From Cellulomonas shaoxiangyii (GTDB lineage: Bacteria > Actinomycetota > Actinomycetes > Actinomycetales > Cellulomonadaceae): DNA of 64,000 bases. Position 1 is the first letter of the stretch, and each line of letters opens with the position of its first letter. The notes under the pieces were generated by a model. That model made no database searches. It saw only the letters and a program-made list of their open reading frames with translations, and had not been told where the DNA came from. The stretch lies in the NCBI RefSeq assembly GCF_004798685.1, contig NZ_CP039291.1, forward strand, positions 2,108,001 through 2,172,000. Direction: 5' to 3'. Shown here piece by piece: positions 8,344 through 15,441 of the stretch. The position numbers and the translations under genes were made by a program.

Positions 8344-8874
8344 GTGACCATCGAGCCCCTGCGACGCGACGTCCGCGAGATGTCGGCCCGCCGCGCGCCC
8401 GGCGCGGCCGGGGTCCCCACCGTCCGCCGGCCGCCGCAGGCCGCCGCACCGCGGGCCCCCATGTGCGTCGTCGTGACGCAGATCGGCGACGGCGAGGGCG
8501 AGGCGCTCGTGCGCACGCTGCGCCGCCGCGGCGCCGCGCGCGTCGTCGTCCTGGCCCGGCGCGCCGGGCGGGCCGAGCTGCGCACCCTGCTCGCCGGCGG
8601 CCTGCGCGGTGGCGTCGCCGCGAGCACCGACCTGGCCGCGCCCGCGCGGCCGGCGCCCCCGCTGCCGCCCGCGCCCCTGGCCGACCTGTCGGCGCGCGAG
8701 CTCAGCGTGCTGGCGCGCGTCGCCGAGGGCCGCACGAACCGGCTCATCGGCGAGGAGCTCGGCCTGTCCGCACTCACGGTCAAGAGCCACCTGGCCCGGA
8801 TCTCCCGCAAGCTCGGCACCGGGGACCGCGCCGAGCTCGTCGCCATCGCGATCCGCCACCGGCTGATCGACTGA
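8344..8874 (+). CDS. LuxR-family transcriptional regulator with a degenerate N-terminal domain
   Basis: A 176-aa protein. Residues 113-172 are a LuxR/FixJ-type helix-turn-helix: LSARELSVLARVAEGRTN, then IGEELGLSALTVKSHLARIS. Residues 40-95 look like a shrunken alpha/beta receiver (CVVVTQIGDGEGEALVRTL...) lacking the acidic pocket and the phospho-accepting Asp. It is therefore probably not phosphorylated like a normal response regulator. A Pro/Ala-rich linker joins the two parts. The GTG start lies 9 nt from a sigma-28-like -10 element. I infer a role in motility-linked regulation, with modest confidence. Neighbours DUF3000 and RNase D give no regulatory hint. Confidence 0.75.
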   Translation: MTIEPLRRDVREMSARRAPGAAGVPTVRRPPQAAAPRAPMCVVVTQIGDGEGEALVRTLRRRGAARVVVLARRAGRAELRTLLAGGLRGGVAASTDLAAPARPAPPLPPAPLADLSARELSVLARVAEGRTNRLIGEELGLSALTVKSHLARISRKLGTGDRAELVAIAIRHRLID

Positions 8875-8963
8875 GTCGCCGGCGCGGGCGACCGGGCACC
8901 GGCGGTGACGTACGACGCACGCGACGCGTCGCCGACCTGCGCAGTACCCCGCCCGCCGTCGCC

Positions 8964-8969
8964 TACGGT
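8964..8969 (+). promoter_or_regulatory. Predicted -10 (TACGGT) for a leaderless start
   Basis: TACGGT lies 7 nt before the ATG at 8977. It supports that ATG as the start over an in-frame GTG 72 bases upstream. Confidence 0.5.
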
Positions 8970-8976
8970 GGTCCGC

Positions 8977-10239
8977 ATGGACCCCGACGCGTCGCCCGGC
9001 GTGCCCGGTCCGGACGACGAGCGGCCGGACCCCGACGCACGTCCCGTCGTCCCGCTGCTCGAGCCGGCCGACGGCGTGCCCCCGGTCGTGGACACCCCGC
9101 GGGCGCTGGCCGCGGTCGTCGAGGCGTTCGGCGCCGGCACCGGGCCGGTGGCCGTCGACGCGGAGCGCGCGTCCGGCTACCGCTACGGGCAGCGCACCTA
9201 CCTCGTGCAGCTGCGCCGCGAGGACGCCGGCACGGCGCTCATCGACCCCGTCGCCCTGCCCGACCTGTCGGCGCTGTCCGACGCCCTGGTGGGGGTCGAG
9301 TGGGTGCTGCACGCCGCCTCGCAGGACCTGCCCGGCCTCGTCGAGCAGAACATGCGCCCGAGCCGGATCTTCGACACCGAGCTGGCCGCGCGCCTGCTCG
9401 GCATGGAGCGCGTGGGCCTGGCGGCCGTCGTCGCCGACACGCTCGGGCTCGGGCTCGCGAAGGAGCACTCGGCCGTCGACTGGTCGACCAGGCCCCTGCC
9501 GGCGGAGTGGCTGCGGTACGCGGCGCTCGACGTCGAGGTGCTCGTCGAGGTGCGGCAGGTGCTCGCCGAGCGGCTCGCCGAGCAGGGCAAGGCCGAGTGG
9601 GCGCGCCAGGAGTTCGAGGCCGTGCGCCTCGCGCCGCCGCCCGCGCCCCGCGCGGAGCCCTGGCGACGCGTGTCGGGCCTGCACACGCTGCGCGAGCCGC
9701 GGCGCCTGGCCGTGGTGCGCGAGCTGTTCGAGGCGCGCGACAAGAGCGCGCGGGAGCGGGACATCTCCCCCGGCCGCGTCCTGCCCGACGCCGCGATGGT
9801 GGCCGCCGCCCAGGCGCTGCCGCGCACCGTGGGTCAGCTCGTCGCGCTGCCGCCGTTCGCCGGGAAGGGGACGCGCCGGCGCGCCGCGCTGTGGCAGTCG
9901 GCCGTCGACCGTGCGCTGGCGCTGCCCGACAGCGCCCTGCCGTCCCCGCGCGGCCCGGCCGGCGACGGCCCTCCCCCGCCGCGCGCGTGGGCGGAGCGCG
10001 ACCCCGCGGCCGCCCGGCGGCTCGCGGCGGCACGCGCCGTGGTCACCGGCCTGTCCGAGCACTGGTCCGTGCCCGTGGAGAACCTCCTCCAGCCGGACCT
10101 GCTGCGCCGCCTGTGCTGGTCGCCGCCGCAGCCCGCCGACGCCGACGCGGTGGCTGCCGCGCTGCGTGCCGGCGGTGCACGGGAGTGGCAGGTCGAGCTG
10201 GTCGCGGACCGCCTCGCGGAGGCGTTCGCGGCCTCCTGA
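8977..10239 (+). CDS. rnd: Ribonuclease D / HRDC domain 3'-5' exonuclease
   Basis: A 420-aa DEDD-family exonuclease. The first acidic pair is in VAVDAERASGYRYGQRTYLV near residue 50, and later exonuclease motifs are VLHAASQDLPGL and LRYAALDVEVLVEV. An HRDC domain follows from about residue 220 (LREPRRLAVVRELFEARD). Note VDAERASG: the family usually has DTE or DAE, and DAE is seen here, so the metal site is intact. The start is chosen at ATG 8977 because TACGGT sits 7 nt upstream; an in-frame GTG at 8905 would add an unlikely leader. Role: maturation of structured RNA 3' ends. Confidence 0.9.
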   Translation: MDPDASPGVPGPDDERPDPDARPVVPLLEPADGVPPVVDTPRALAAVVEAFGAGTGPVAVDAERASGYRYGQRTYLVQLRREDAGTALIDPVALPDLSALSDALVGVEWVLHAASQDLPGLVEQNMRPSRIFDTELAARLLGMERVGLAAVVADTLGLGLAKEHSAVDWSTRPLPAEWLRYAALDVEVLVEVRQVLAERLAEQGKAEWARQEFEAVRLAPPPAPRAEPWRRVSGLHTLREPRRLAVVRELFEARDKSARERDISPGRVLPDAAMVAAAQALPRTVGQLVALPPFAGKGTRRRAALWQSAVDRALALPDSALPSPRGPAGDGPPPPRAWAERDPAAARRLAAARAVVTGLSEHWSVPVENLLQPDLLRRLCWSPPQPADADAVAAALRAGGAREWQVELVADRLAEAFAAS

Positions 10240-10256
10240 CGCCGGCCCGCCCCGCT

Positions 10257-10272
10257 GTTACTGTTCAGTAAC
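10257..10272. promoter_or_regulatory. Palindromic operator upstream of fadA (GTTACTG-TT-CAGTAAC)
   Basis: Perfect 7-bp arms GTTACTG and CAGTAAC flank a TT centre, 84 nt before the fadA start. It is an AT-rich island in a GC-rich gap. The size and symmetry suit a TetR-type repressor such as an acyl-CoA-responsive FadR. The identity of the regulator is inference; no TetR gene is in the window. Confidence 0.55.
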
Positions 10273-10355
10273 CTCGCGCGTCCAGGGATGATCGTCCCGC
10301 GCGCCCGGGGCCCCGCCGGGCGCCCCACGGACACCGCCGTCCCGCTGGAGGATCG

Positions 10356-11573
10356 ATGCCCACCTCGTCCCCGCCCTCCGTCCGCCGCGTCGTCTTCGTC
10401 GACGGCGTGCGCACCCCGTTCGGCCGCGCCCGCAAGGACGGCCTGTACGCCCACACCCGCGCCGACGACCTGGCCGTCAAGACGGTCCGCGAGCTCCTGC
10501 GCCGTCACCCCCAGCTGCCGCCCGGCCGCGTCGACGACGTCGCGCTCGCCGCGACCACGCAGCAGGGCGACCAGGGCCTGACGCTGGGCCGCACGGTCGC
10601 CATGCTCGCCGGGCTCCCGCCGACCGTGCCCGGCTTCGCGATCGACCGCATGTGCGCGGGTGCGATGACGGCCGTCACCACGACCGCGGCCGCGATCGCC
10701 ATGGGCGCGCAGGACGTGACGATCGCCGGCGGCGTGGAGCACATGGGCCACCACCCGATGGGCTTCGACGCCGACCCCAACCCCCGCTTCATGGCGGAGC
10801 GGCTCGTCGCCGCGGACGCGCTCAACATGGGCGTCACCGCCGAGAACCTGCACGACCGGTTCCCCGCGCTGACCCGCGAGCGCGCCGACGCCTACGGCGT
10901 GGCCAGCCAGGAGAAGTACGCGGCCGCCCTCGCGGCCGGGCAGATCGACCCGGACCTCGTGCCGGTCGCGCTGCGCGACCCCGAGCGCGGCTGGGGGCTC
11001 GCGACGGCCGACGAGCCGCCGCGCCCCGGCACGACGGTGGAGGCGATCGCCGCCCTCGCGACGCCGTTCCGCCCCGCCGGACGCGTCACCGCCGGCACGT
11101 CGGCGCCGCTGACCGACGGCGCGGCCTCCTGCCTGCTCGCGGGTGAGGACGTCGCCGCGCAGCTGGGCCTGCCCGTGCGCATGCGGATGGTGACGTTCGC
11201 GTACGCGGGCGTCGAGCCCGAGGTCATGGGCCTCGGCCCCGTCCCCGCGACGGAGAAGGCGCTCGCCCGCGCCGGTCTGACGATCGAGGACATCGGCCTG
11301 ATCGAGATCAACGAGGCGTTCGCCGTGCAGGTGCTCTCGTTCCTCGACGCCTTCGGGATCGCCGACGACGACCCGCGCGTGAACCCGTACGGCGGCGCGA
11401 TCGCCGTCGGCCACCCGCTGGCGTCGTCCGGGGTGCGGCTCATGACGCAGCTCGCCCGGCAGTTCGAGGAGCACCCCGAGGTCCGCTACGGGCTGACGAC
11501 GATGTGCGTCGGGCTGGGGCAGGGCGGCACGGTCGTCTGGGAGAACCCGCACTTCACGGAGGACGCGCGATGA
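10356..11573 (+). CDS. fadA: Acetyl-CoA acyltransferase (thiolase), beta-oxidation
   Basis: A 405-aa thiolase cleaving 3-ketoacyl-CoA in the last step of fatty-acid beta-oxidation. The nucleophilic Cys100 is in DRMCAGAM. The other signatures are INEAFAVQ, YGGAIAVGHPLASSG with the catalytic His, and TTMCVGLGQGG with the second Cys. Start ATG 10356 follows GGAGG at a short spacing. The stop overlaps the fadB start by 4 bases (ATGA), giving a two-gene operon in the order fadA-fadB under the palindromic operator upstream. The family name is FadA or AcaT; pairing with a FadB-type protein favours FadA. Confidence 0.93.
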   Translation: MPTSSPPSVRRVVFVDGVRTPFGRARKDGLYAHTRADDLAVKTVRELLRRHPQLPPGRVDDVALAATTQQGDQGLTLGRTVAMLAGLPPTVPGFAIDRMCAGAMTAVTTTAAAIAMGAQDVTIAGGVEHMGHHPMGFDADPNPRFMAERLVAADALNMGVTAENLHDRFPALTRERADAYGVASQEKYAAALAAGQIDPDLVPVALRDPERGWGLATADEPPRPGTTVEAIAALATPFRPAGRVTAGTSAPLTDGAASCLLAGEDVAAQLGLPVRMRMVTFAYAGVEPEVMGLGPVPATEKALARAGLTIEDIGLIEINEAFAVQVLSFLDAFGIADDDPRVNPYGGAIAVGHPLASSGVRLMTQLARQFEEHPEVRYGLTTMCVGLGQGGTVVWENPHFTEDAR

Positions 11574-13693
11574 GCACGAGCACCCCCGCACCCCGCCCCG
11601 AGCGCGTCACGCACGCGCACGTGCGCGACGTCCGCCTGCCGGGCGGCCTCGGCACGCTGGCGCTCGTCACGGTCGACAACGGCCTGGACCACACGAAGCC
11701 GACGACGTTCGGCCCGCAGGGCGTCGCGGAGCTCACGGCGACCCTGACCGCGGTGCGCGAGCGCGCCGCCGCCGGCGAGCTCGCCGCCGTGGCCGTCACC
11801 GGCAAGCCGTACTACCTCGCCGCCGGCGCCGATCTCACCCAGGTCGCGAGCGTGACGACGCGCGAGCAGGCGCTCGAGCTCGGCCGCGGCGGGCACGCGG
11901 CGTACCGGCTGCTCAACGACATGGGCGTGCCGACGTTCGCGTTCGTCAACGGCGCCGCGCTCGGCGGCGGCCTCGAGCTCGCCCTCGCGTGCGACTACCG
12001 CACCGCGGGCGCCGACGTGCGCGCGCTCGCCCTGCCGGAGACGACGCTCGGCCTCGTCCCGGGCTGGGGCGGCGCGTACCGCGTCCCGCGGATCGTCGGC
12101 ATCGAGCGGGCCCTCGACGTCGTCCTGGCCCGGCCCGCGGCCAACAAGCCGTTCACCGCGGCGCAGGCGGCCGAGATCGGGCTCGTCGACGTCGTGCTCG
12201 ACGCGGCGGACTTCCTCGAGGAGTCGGTGCGCTGGGCAGCGCGCGTGCTCGACGGCTCCGTCGTCGTGACCCGCCCGCCCCTCGCCGACGCCGCCACGTG
12301 GCAGGCCGTCACGGCGGCCGCCCGCGAGCGGCTCGACGCGACCGTCCACGGGTCCCGGCCCGCGCCCTACCGGGCGCTCGACCTCCTCGCCGCCGCGCGC
12401 GACGCCGACGTCGAGACCGCGTACGCCGCCGAGGACGAGGCGCTCGCCGACCTGATCATGACCGACGAGATGCGCGCGAGCGTGTACGCGTTCGGGCTCG
12501 TCTCCGGCGGCAAGCGGCCCGAGGGGGCGCCCGACCGGTCGCTCGCGCAGCCCGTCACGCGCGTCGGCGTCGTCGGGGCGGGCCTGATGGCCGCGCAGAT
12601 CGCGCTGCTCTTCGCGCAGCGGCTGGGCGTGCCCGTGGTGATGCGGGACCTGGACCGGGCGCGCGTCGACGCCGGGCTCGCGGCGGTGCACCGACAGGTC
12701 GAGCGGCTCGTCGCGACGGGGCGCATGACGTCCGACGCCGGCGCGCGGATCACGGCCTCCGTCACGGGGTCGACCGACCTCGCGGTCTTCGCCGGCTGCG
12801 ACCTGGTCATCGAGGCCGTCACCGAGGTGCTCGACCTGAAGAAGCGCGTGTTTGCCGAGCTCGAGCAGGTCGTCACGCCCGACACCGTGCTCGCCACGAA
12901 CACCTCGGCGCTGTCGGTCAGCCGCATGGCGGCGGACCTGCAGCACCCCGAGCGGGTCGTCGGGCTGCACTTCTTCAACCCGGTCGGCGCGATGCCGCTC
13001 GTGGAGGTCGTCCGGGCGGAGCGGACGTCGGACGCCGCCCTCGCGACCGCCTTCGCGGTGACGCAGCAGCTGCGCAAGACCGCGGTGCTCGTGGCCGACC
13101 GCCCCGGGTTTGTCGTCAACCGGCTGCTGGTCCTGCTGCTCGGGAAGATCGTCGAGGCGGTCGAGAACGGCACACCGGTCGAGGTGGCGGACCGCGCGCT
13201 CGACCCGCTCGGCCTGCCGATGCCGCCGTTCGAGCTGTTCGACCTCGTGGGCCCGGCCGTCGGGCTGCACGTGCTGACGTCCCTGCGCGCGGACCTCGGT
13301 GACCGCTTCCCGCGCTCGCCCGGGCTCGAGAAGCTCGTCGCGGACGGCGCGTCGGTCGTGCGGCCCGCCCCCGCCAAGGGCCTGCCCAAGCGCGTGGACC
13401 CCGCGGTCCAGGCGGTGTTCGACTCCGCGCGCGAGGCCACGGGCGACGCACCGCTCGACGAGGCCGGCGTGCTCGACGCGGTCCTCACCGCCCTCACGGT
13501 CGAGATCGGGCACATGCTCGACGAGGGCGTCGTCGCGACGCCGCAGCAGATCGACCTGTGCATGATCCTCGGTGCCGGCTGGGGCTTCCACCTCGGCGGG
13601 ATCACGCCCTACCTGGACCGCACCGGGTACGGCGAGCGGGTGCTCGGGCGGCGCCTGCTGCCCGACGGGGTCGCGAACGTCCCGGGGCGCTGA
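11570..13693 (+). CDS. fadB: Fatty-acid oxidation multifunctional protein: enoyl-CoA hydratase / 3-hydroxyacyl-CoA dehydrogenase
   Basis: A 707-aa fusion. Residues 1-220 are a crotonase fold with oxyanion-hole segments AAGADLTQV and NGAALGGGLELALACDY, then LPETTLGLVPGWGGAYR. From residue 333 comes the NAD-binding part (VGVVGAGLMAAQIALLFAQR), then GLHFFNPVGAMPLVEVV and RPGFVVNRLL of 3-hydroxyacyl-CoA dehydrogenase. Near the end is a second dehydrogenase-type C-terminal domain. It hydrates enoyl-CoA and oxidises 3-hydroxyacyl-CoA, feeding FadA. The ATG at 11570 overlaps the fadA stop; the longer open frame upstream is spurious. A strong hairpin follows the stop. Confidence 0.93.
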   Translation: MSTSTPAPRPERVTHAHVRDVRLPGGLGTLALVTVDNGLDHTKPTTFGPQGVAELTATLTAVRERAAAGELAAVAVTGKPYYLAAGADLTQVASVTTREQALELGRGGHAAYRLLNDMGVPTFAFVNGAALGGGLELALACDYRTAGADVRALALPETTLGLVPGWGGAYRVPRIVGIERALDVVLARPAANKPFTAAQAAEIGLVDVVLDAADFLEESVRWAARVLDGSVVVTRPPLADAATWQAVTAAARERLDATVHGSRPAPYRALDLLAAARDADVETAYAAEDEALADLIMTDEMRASVYAFGLVSGGKRPEGAPDRSLAQPVTRVGVVGAGLMAAQIALLFAQRLGVPVVMRDLDRARVDAGLAAVHRQVERLVATGRMTSDAGARITASVTGSTDLAVFAGCDLVIEAVTEVLDLKKRVFAELEQVVTPDTVLATNTSALSVSRMAADLQHPERVVGLHFFNPVGAMPLVEVVRAERTSDAALATAFAVTQQLRKTAVLVADRPGFVVNRLLVLLLGKIVEAVENGTPVEVADRALDPLGLPMPPFELFDLVGPAVGLHVLTSLRADLGDRFPRSPGLEKLVADGASVVRPAPAKGLPKRVDPAVQAVFDSAREATGDAPLDEAGVLDAVLTALTVEIGHMLDEGVVATPQQIDLCMILGAGWGFHLGGITPYLDRTGYGERVLGRRLLPDGVANVPGR

Positions 13694-13715
13694 CGCCGCG
13701 GGGCGCGGCGCCCGC

Positions 13716-13752
13716 CCGGGCGCGCGCCGGGTGCTTGCCCGCGCGCGCCCGG
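13716..13752. terminator. Hairpin terminator after fadB
   Basis: A 12-bp perfect stem (CCGGGCGCGCGC / GCGCGCGCCCGG) can continue as GGG/CCC after a bulged C and closes a small loop. It starts 22 nt after the fadB stop. There is no T-tract, as is common in this GC range. Confidence 0.55.
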
Positions 13753-13770
13753 CTGCGCCAGGGTGACGCC

Positions 13771-14442
13771 GTGCCCACGCCGCTGCCGCCCCTGACCTTC
13801 GCCGACGCGCTCGACCGGTCGGCGGTCGTCGGCGCCACCCGCGTCGTCGCCGACCTCGTCGCGCGCCCGGAGGTGAGCGCCGCGTGGGACGCCGAGTCGT
13901 CCTGCGCCGGCATGAGCGTGGGCGCGCTCGCGTACCACCTGGCGCTGCAGCCGCGCCGGGTCGTCGAGGTGCTCGGCGCGCCCGCGCCCGCGCCCCACGC
14001 GCCGCTCGTCACCGTCGACGCGCACTACGCGCAGGCCGCGTGGATCCGCGAGGACCTCGACGGGCCGTCGAACGTGGGCGTGCGCACCCGCTCGCAGGAG
14101 GCGGCCGCGGAGGGGCCCGAGTCGGTCGACGGCCTGCTCGTGGCCACGCTCGCCGGGCTCGACGACGCCCTCGCGCGGGCGCCCCGCGCCGTCCTGGTCC
14201 CCTGGACCGGCGCGGCGATGGCCACGGACGACTTCCTCGTCACGCGGCTGCTGGAGATGGTGGTGCACGCCGACGACCTGGCGTCGAGCGTGGACCTGCC
14301 GACGCCCGAGCTGCCGCCGGGCGCCGTCGTGCCCGTGCTGCGCGTGCTCACCGACCTCGCGGTCCGCCGCCACGGCCAGGCCGCGCTCGTGCGGACCCTG
14401 TCCCGCCCGCAGCGGGCCCCGCGCGACGTCAGCGCGCTCTGA
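13771..14442 (+). CDS. Mycothiol-dependent maleylpyruvate isomerase-like (DinB-fold) metalloprotein
   Basis: A 223-aa four-helix protein of the MDMPI_N/DinB superfamily. The metal triad is visible: His56 in LAYHLALQ, then Glu162 and His166 in LLEMVVHADDL. Family members use mycothiol or bacillithiol as a thiol cofactor, and mycothiol is the actinobacterial thiol. The substrate is unknown; true maleylpyruvate isomerase would need a gentisate pathway, which is not in the window. The GTG at 13771 is preferred because CAGGGT sits 6 nt upstream and because upstream in-frame sequence is the fadB terminator. It converges on pflA with only 3 bases between stop codons. Confidence 0.75.
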   Translation: MPTPLPPLTFADALDRSAVVGATRVVADLVARPEVSAAWDAESSCAGMSVGALAYHLALQPRRVVEVLGAPAPAPHAPLVTVDAHYAQAAWIREDLDGPSNVGVRTRSQEAAAEGPESVDGLLVATLAGLDDALARAPRAVLVPWTGAAMATDDFLVTRLLEMVVHADDLASSVDLPTPELPPGAVVPVLRVLTDLAVRRHGQAALVRTLSRPQRAPRDVSAL

Positions 14443-14445
14443 CGC

Positions 14446-15345
14446 TCAGAAGGTGGTGAGCCCGCGGGCGCGGAAGACCTCGCGGACCGCCTCGGTGGCC
14501 TCGGGCGACGGCGGCTCGGTGTCGGTGAGCTCGTACCGCATGCCCAGCTCGTCCCACTTGTCGCGGCCCATCTGGTGGAAGGGCAGCACCTCGACGCGCT
14601 CCACGGCCGGCCCGAACGACACGACGTGGTCGGCGACGGCGGCGACGTTCTCGGGGTCGTCGGTCAGGCCCGGGACGAGCACGAACCGGACCCACATGCG
14701 GGTGCCGCGCGCACCGAGCCGGCGGCCGAGGTCGAGGGTGGGCTGCAGCTCGCGGCCCGTGACGCGCCGGTAGGTGTCCGGCAGCCCGGACTTCACGTCC
14801 AGGAGCACGAGGTCGACGTCGTCCAGCAGCTCGTCGTCGGCGTGGGCGCCCAGGAAGCCGGACGTGTCGATCGCGACCGGCACGCCCATGGCCGCCGCGC
14901 CCCGGACCAGCCGGCGCACGAACGCGGGCTGCATGAGCGGCTCGCCGCCGCTGATGGTCAGCCCGCCGCCCGTCGCGCGGAAGACGCCGCGGTAGCGGGC
15001 GACCTTCGCGAGGATCTCGTCCGCCGACACGTCGGTGCCGCGGCGCATCTCCATCGTGTCGGGGTTGTGGCAGTACAGGCACCGCAGCGGGCACCCGGAC
15101 AGGAACACCGTCAGGCGGGTGCCCGGGCCGTCGACCGCCGTGACGAGCTCCCACGAGTGCACCGAGCCGAGCCGGCCCTCGCGGACGGCCGCGAGACGCT
15201 CGGCGCGCTCGGCCTCGACGGCCTCGAGGCCGGCGGTGCCGTGGCCGTGGGTGCGCGTGTGCGAGCCGCCGACGAGCGGCGTCCCGAGGGCGACGACGGG
15301 GGCGCCGGTCGGCTCGCTCGTCGTCGTGGTCGGCGTGGTGCTCAC
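14446..15345 (-). CDS. pflA: Pyruvate formate-lyase-activating enzyme (radical SAM)
   Basis: A 299-aa radical-SAM enzyme that installs the glycyl radical on PflB under anaerobic conditions. The cluster motif is CPLRCLYC (Cx3Cx2C) near residue 90, with ISGGEPLMQP following and a preceding SVHSWELVTAVDGPGTR typical of the family. The N-terminal 55 residues are longer than in E. coli and low in complexity. The GTG start at 15345 has AGGAGG eight bases upstream. It lies 96 nt downstream of pflB on the same strand, separated by a 14-bp hairpin. Confidence 0.93.
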   Translation of the reverse strand: MSTTPTTTTSEPTGAPVVALGTPLVGGSHTRTHGHGTAGLEAVEAERAERLAAVREGRLGSVHSWELVTAVDGPGTRLTVFLSGCPLRCLYCHNPDTMEMRRGTDVSADEILAKVARYRGVFRATGGGLTISGGEPLMQPAFVRRLVRGAAAMGVPVAIDTSGFLGAHADDELLDDVDLVLLDVKSGLPDTYRRVTGRELQPTLDLGRRLGARGTRMWVRFVLVPGLTDDPENVAAVADHVVSFGPAVERVEVLPFHQMGRDKWDELGMRYELTDTEPPSPEATEAVREVFRARGLTTF

Positions 15346-15396
15346 GTCCGGACCTCCTCGGGTGTCGTCGCGGGGGTGGTGCAGGAGCGGTGCAGC

Positions 15397-15433
15397 GGCC
15401 CCGGTCCGGTCGTCAGCGGACCGGACCGGGGCC
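15397..15433. terminator. 14-bp perfect hairpin between pflB and pflA
   Basis: Arms at 15397-15410 and 15420-15433 are perfectly complementary (GGCCCCGGTCCGGT / ACCGGACCGGGGCC) with a 9-nt loop. It begins 9 nt after the pflB stop and ends 52 nt before the pflA start codon. It could be a partial terminator or an mRNA-stabilising processing site that raises PflB over PflA. Confidence 0.7.
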
Positions 15434-15441
15434 GGTCGGGG

